Below are positions 20,274-22,139 of a DNA stretch of 22,139 nucleotides, piece after piece. The notes beneath the pieces were generated by a model. It did not search any database. It worked only from the letters and a program-made list of their open reading frames with translations, and was not told where the DNA came from. Positions within the stretch are counted from its first letter, which is position 1. Each line of letters starts with the position of its first letter. A program made the position numbers and the translations under genes. Source of the stretch: an uncultured Allobaculum sp. Lineage in GTDB: Bacteria > Bacillota_I > Bacilli_A > Erysipelotrichales > Erysipelotrichaceae. Where the stretch lies: the NCBI GenBank assembly GCA_910579655.1, contig CAJTVE010000054.1, positions 1-22,139 of the forward strand, read 5' to 3'.

Positions 20274-21818
20274 TTAGGCCTGTTCAAGCTGATAAACAAT
20301 CGAACTCTGACCTGCAGCAGTGATTTCCTTGTCGTTTTCTTCTGGAGCTTTTCCATTGAGGTAGATCTGCTTCCAGGAACCTTGTGGAAGCGTGAACTTG
20401 TGGGCTTTGGCATCAGCGTTAATCAGGACCAGCAAGGTTTCCGATCCATCGGCTGCTTTACGCAGGTAAGCCAGTGGATATCCGTCGGTTAAGAATTCAA
20501 TGCTTCCATTGGCAAGCATTGCGGGATGTTCTTTTCTGAATTGAATCAGGCGTTTCACTTCGTGATAAATCGAGTGTTCATCTTCAATCTGATCGCAGGC
20601 GACTGGACGATCTTGGGCCTCATCCATTTTGATGTACAGATCTTTCGCATCAGCAGTGGAGAAACCATCGTTTTTCTCGTGATTCCACTGCATTGGGCTG
20701 CGAGACCCTGTGCGGTTAAAGCCACCTTCTTTTGAAGTCAGACCTTCCACATAGCGAAGACCGATTTCATCCCCATAGTAGATAAACGGAGCTCCTGGCA
20801 TTGTTAACAGGAAATCAAAGGCAATTTTCTGTTCGGCCGGAGTCAGTCGGCGGGCCAGACGGTCCATATCATGGTTGCCAGATGGAATGCAGATCAGGCC
20901 TTTACCATTAGTCTTGTTATAGTTTTCGTTGTATTTATCGATGAAATCCTTGATTACACCTTTTCCCTCGCTGGCGAAATACGGATGGTCGCAACGGAAA
21001 AGATCATTATAGTGGGATGGACCAAAGTGGAGCAGGAAATCCATATGGAATCCGCCTTTTAAGGATTTATCGGGTTCGCCCCATTCTGAAACCAGTACGG
21101 CATCTGGATATTCGGCATCTAAGAAGGTACGAACTTTCTGCCACAGAGCAATGGTTCCTTTTTGATCGGGGTCGTTTTTGACCAGGGAGCCTGCCATATC
21201 GACACGGAATCCATCTACACCAAGATCCAGCCAGAAGCGCATCACATCCATCATCGCTTCCAGTGTCTGGCGTGGTCCTTCATCATTCATGGACTGCTGC
21301 CAGGATTCTTCCGGTTTGTAGAAACCATAGTTTAAAGCGGGCTGGCCAGAGAAGAAGTTCACCACCGCATTGCCGTCACGATCTGAAATACCACTCAGAT
21401 AATTCAGACCTTTTGGCGGCAGCCAGACGTTGTCCGTCCATACGTAGCGATCGGTAAATTCGTTCTTTTCTGCTTTCATCGATTCTAAAAACCAGGGGTG
21501 TTTGACAGAGGTGTGGCCAGGAACCAGGTCAAGCAGGATTTTCATCCCTCGATCATGGATCGCATCCACCAGTTCTTTGAGATCCTGGTTGGTGCCATAG
21601 CGGAGGGCAGTCTGATAATAATCCGCTACATCATATCCGGCATCCATAAATGGCGACTCGAAGCAGGGATTCATCCAGATCGCGTTGCAGCCTAATTCTT
21701 TGATGTAGTCCAGCCGGGACTGGATTCCTTTGAAATCTCCAATGCCATCTCCATTGGAATCCTGAAAGGACTGCGGATAGATTTCGTAAAATACCGCATT
21801 GTTTAACCATTCAGCCAT
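20274..21818 (-). CDS. GH13 alpha-glucosidase (oligo-1,6-glucosidase/amylase type)
   Basis: This is a cytoplasmic glycoside hydrolase family 13 enzyme acting on alpha-linked gluco-oligosaccharides. The 514-residue product starts at the ATG at 21818 with AAGGAGA about eight nucleotides upstream. The longer open frame (to 22094) would add a non-coding-looking stretch. No signal peptide is present. Motifs in order: the YEIYPQSFQDSNGDGIGD start with a Ca-site-like Asp/Asn loop (20–28), region I DLVPGH (97–102), region II GFRVDMA with nucleophile Asp207, region III VSEWGEP with acid/base Glu245, region IV SGNHD with Asp317. An all-beta C-terminal domain follows from about residue 430. The subfamily and substrate are uncertain. 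It stands alone and converges on the GH1 gene. Confidence 0.93.
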   Translation of the reverse strand: MAEWLNNAVFYEIYPQSFQDSNGDGIGDFKGIQSRLDYIKELGCNAIWMNPCFESPFMDAGYDVADYYQTALRYGTNQDLKELVDAIHDRGMKILLDLVPGHTSVKHPWFLESMKAEKNEFTDRYVWTDNVWLPPKGLNYLSGISDRDGNAVVNFFSGQPALNYGFYKPEESWQQSMNDEGPRQTLEAMMDVMRFWLDLGVDGFRVDMAGSLVKNDPDQKGTIALWQKVRTFLDAEYPDAVLVSEWGEPDKSLKGGFHMDFLLHFGPSHYNDLFRCDHPYFASEGKGVIKDFIDKYNENYNKTNGKGLICIPSGNHDMDRLARRLTPAEQKIAFDFLLTMPGAPFIYYGDEIGLRYVEGLTSKEGGFNRTGSRSPMQWNHEKNDGFSTADAKDLYIKMDEAQDRPVACDQIEDEHSIYHEVKRLIQFRKEHPAMLANGSIEFLTDGYPLAYLRKAADGSETLLVLINADAKAHKFTLPQGSWKQIYLNGKAPEENDKEITAAGQSSIVYQLEQA

Positions 21819-22139
21819 ATTTTTTCTCCTTGGGCTTTCTTTGCCTTGAACTGATCTTTTTGTGGATTCAGGCCGTTTTGGCGGCCGCTTTTTTGATTTA
21901 TTTTCTTTTTTGATTACGCATCCAGTAAACCATATGGTCAGAAAAGATTCTTCGCGTATTGTGGCAAATACTGATACGATCCTGCTATTGTAAATCCAGC
22001 CAGCACCATAGAAAAAACAGACTGAAAAAGAGCAGAAGGGGGCGAAAAGTGTGGAAAGAATCAACCTTAGATAATCAGGAAAGTAGAAGCACACTGTCTA
22101 TTTTTCCAACAAACCCTTTAAGCATCAATTAAATTTCAT
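21819..22139. other. Upstream region of the GH13 gene to the window end
   Basis: No second gene is visible. The minus-strand frame continuing upstream of the GH13 start is Phe/Ser-rich and lacks a ribosome binding site. A GC hairpin (21871–21894) lies here. I found no convincing catabolite-repression (cre) site or promoter. Confidence 0.5.
21871..21894 (+). terminator. GC hairpin with T tract on the strand opposite to the GH13 gene
   Basis: GGCCG (21871–21875) and CGGCC (21882–21886) enclose TTTTGG and are followed by GC and six T residues on the + strand. No + strand gene precedes it. In the GH13 mRNA it would be a hairpin in the leader. Confidence 0.4.

Noticed and set aside
21819..22094. 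Upstream extension of the GH13 gene
   Set aside because: The added residues look non-coding, and the ATG at 21818 has a good AAGGAGA site and begins right at the GH13 fold.
1..22139. CRISPR arrays, insertion sequences, prophage genes, rRNA or tRNA genes
   Set aside because: No regularly spaced direct repeats, transposase motifs, phage proteins or RNA gene signatures were seen on either strand.

Overview
This window is a chromosomal replication-origin (oriC) neighbourhood of a low-to-mid-GC Gram-positive bacterium (Bacillota). The gene order dnaA–dnaN–yaaA–recF–gyrB–gyrA–serS, the TTATCCACA-type DnaA boxes, the S4-domain YaaA, and the lactose/cellobiose PTS with a phospho-beta-glucosidase all fit Bacillota. 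An Erysipelotrichia-like gut bacterium is my best guess, but that is an inference from gene order and protein style, not from a search. TGA is used as a normal stop (recF, yaaA, dnaA), so the standard bacterial code applies.

Layout from left to right. (1) 1–1313: a non-coding flank with a 14-bp tandem duplication, then a two-domain lipoprotein of unknown function on the + strand. (2) 1314–2866: two intrinsic terminators, then serS on the minus strand. (3) 2867–5682: a 2.8-kb spacer with no convincing gene. It is rich in GATC and carries alternating inverted copies of TCAGACAAC that recur at the origin. (4) 5683–11837: gyrA, gyrB, recF and yaaA, a tightly packed minus-strand operon (14-nt gap, 8-nt overlap, 4-nt overlap). 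It has its own extended -10 promoter at about 12091–12119, a GCCTGT-N7-ACAGGC dyad over the -35, and a roughly 245-nt structured leader that can encode two chained short peptides. (5) 12164–13367: dnaN with a terminator. (6) 13368–14329: an origin lobe between dnaA and dnaN with DnaA boxes, three tandem AT-rich 13-mers, a perfect 18-bp palindrome and a terminator-like hairpin facing the wrong way. (7) 14330–15685: dnaA. (8) 15686–16770: the larger origin lobe with perfect DnaA boxes, many TTATCCCCA-type variants, an AT-rich stretch and a duplicated 23-bp composite site. (9) 16771–19889: remains of a beta-glucoside PTS locus. The C-terminal part of a BglG/LicR-type regulator (minus) abuts head-to-head the C-terminal tail of another coding region (plus, probably EIIC), followed by intact EIIA and 6-phospho-beta-glucosidase genes. 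(10) 20074–21818: a perfect bidirectional terminator and a GH13 alpha-glucosidase on the minus strand.

Functionally the left two thirds is initiation (DnaA, oriC), clamp loading target (DnaN), recombination repair (RecF), topology (GyrBA) and serine charging, all transcribed away from oriC with the left replication fork. The right end is carbohydrate metabolism. The most unusual items are the apparent deletion junction in the PTS locus, the operator-like dyad and leader peptides in front of the gyrase operon, the duplicated composite DnaA-like sites, and the motif shared by the origin and the gyrA–serS spacer.
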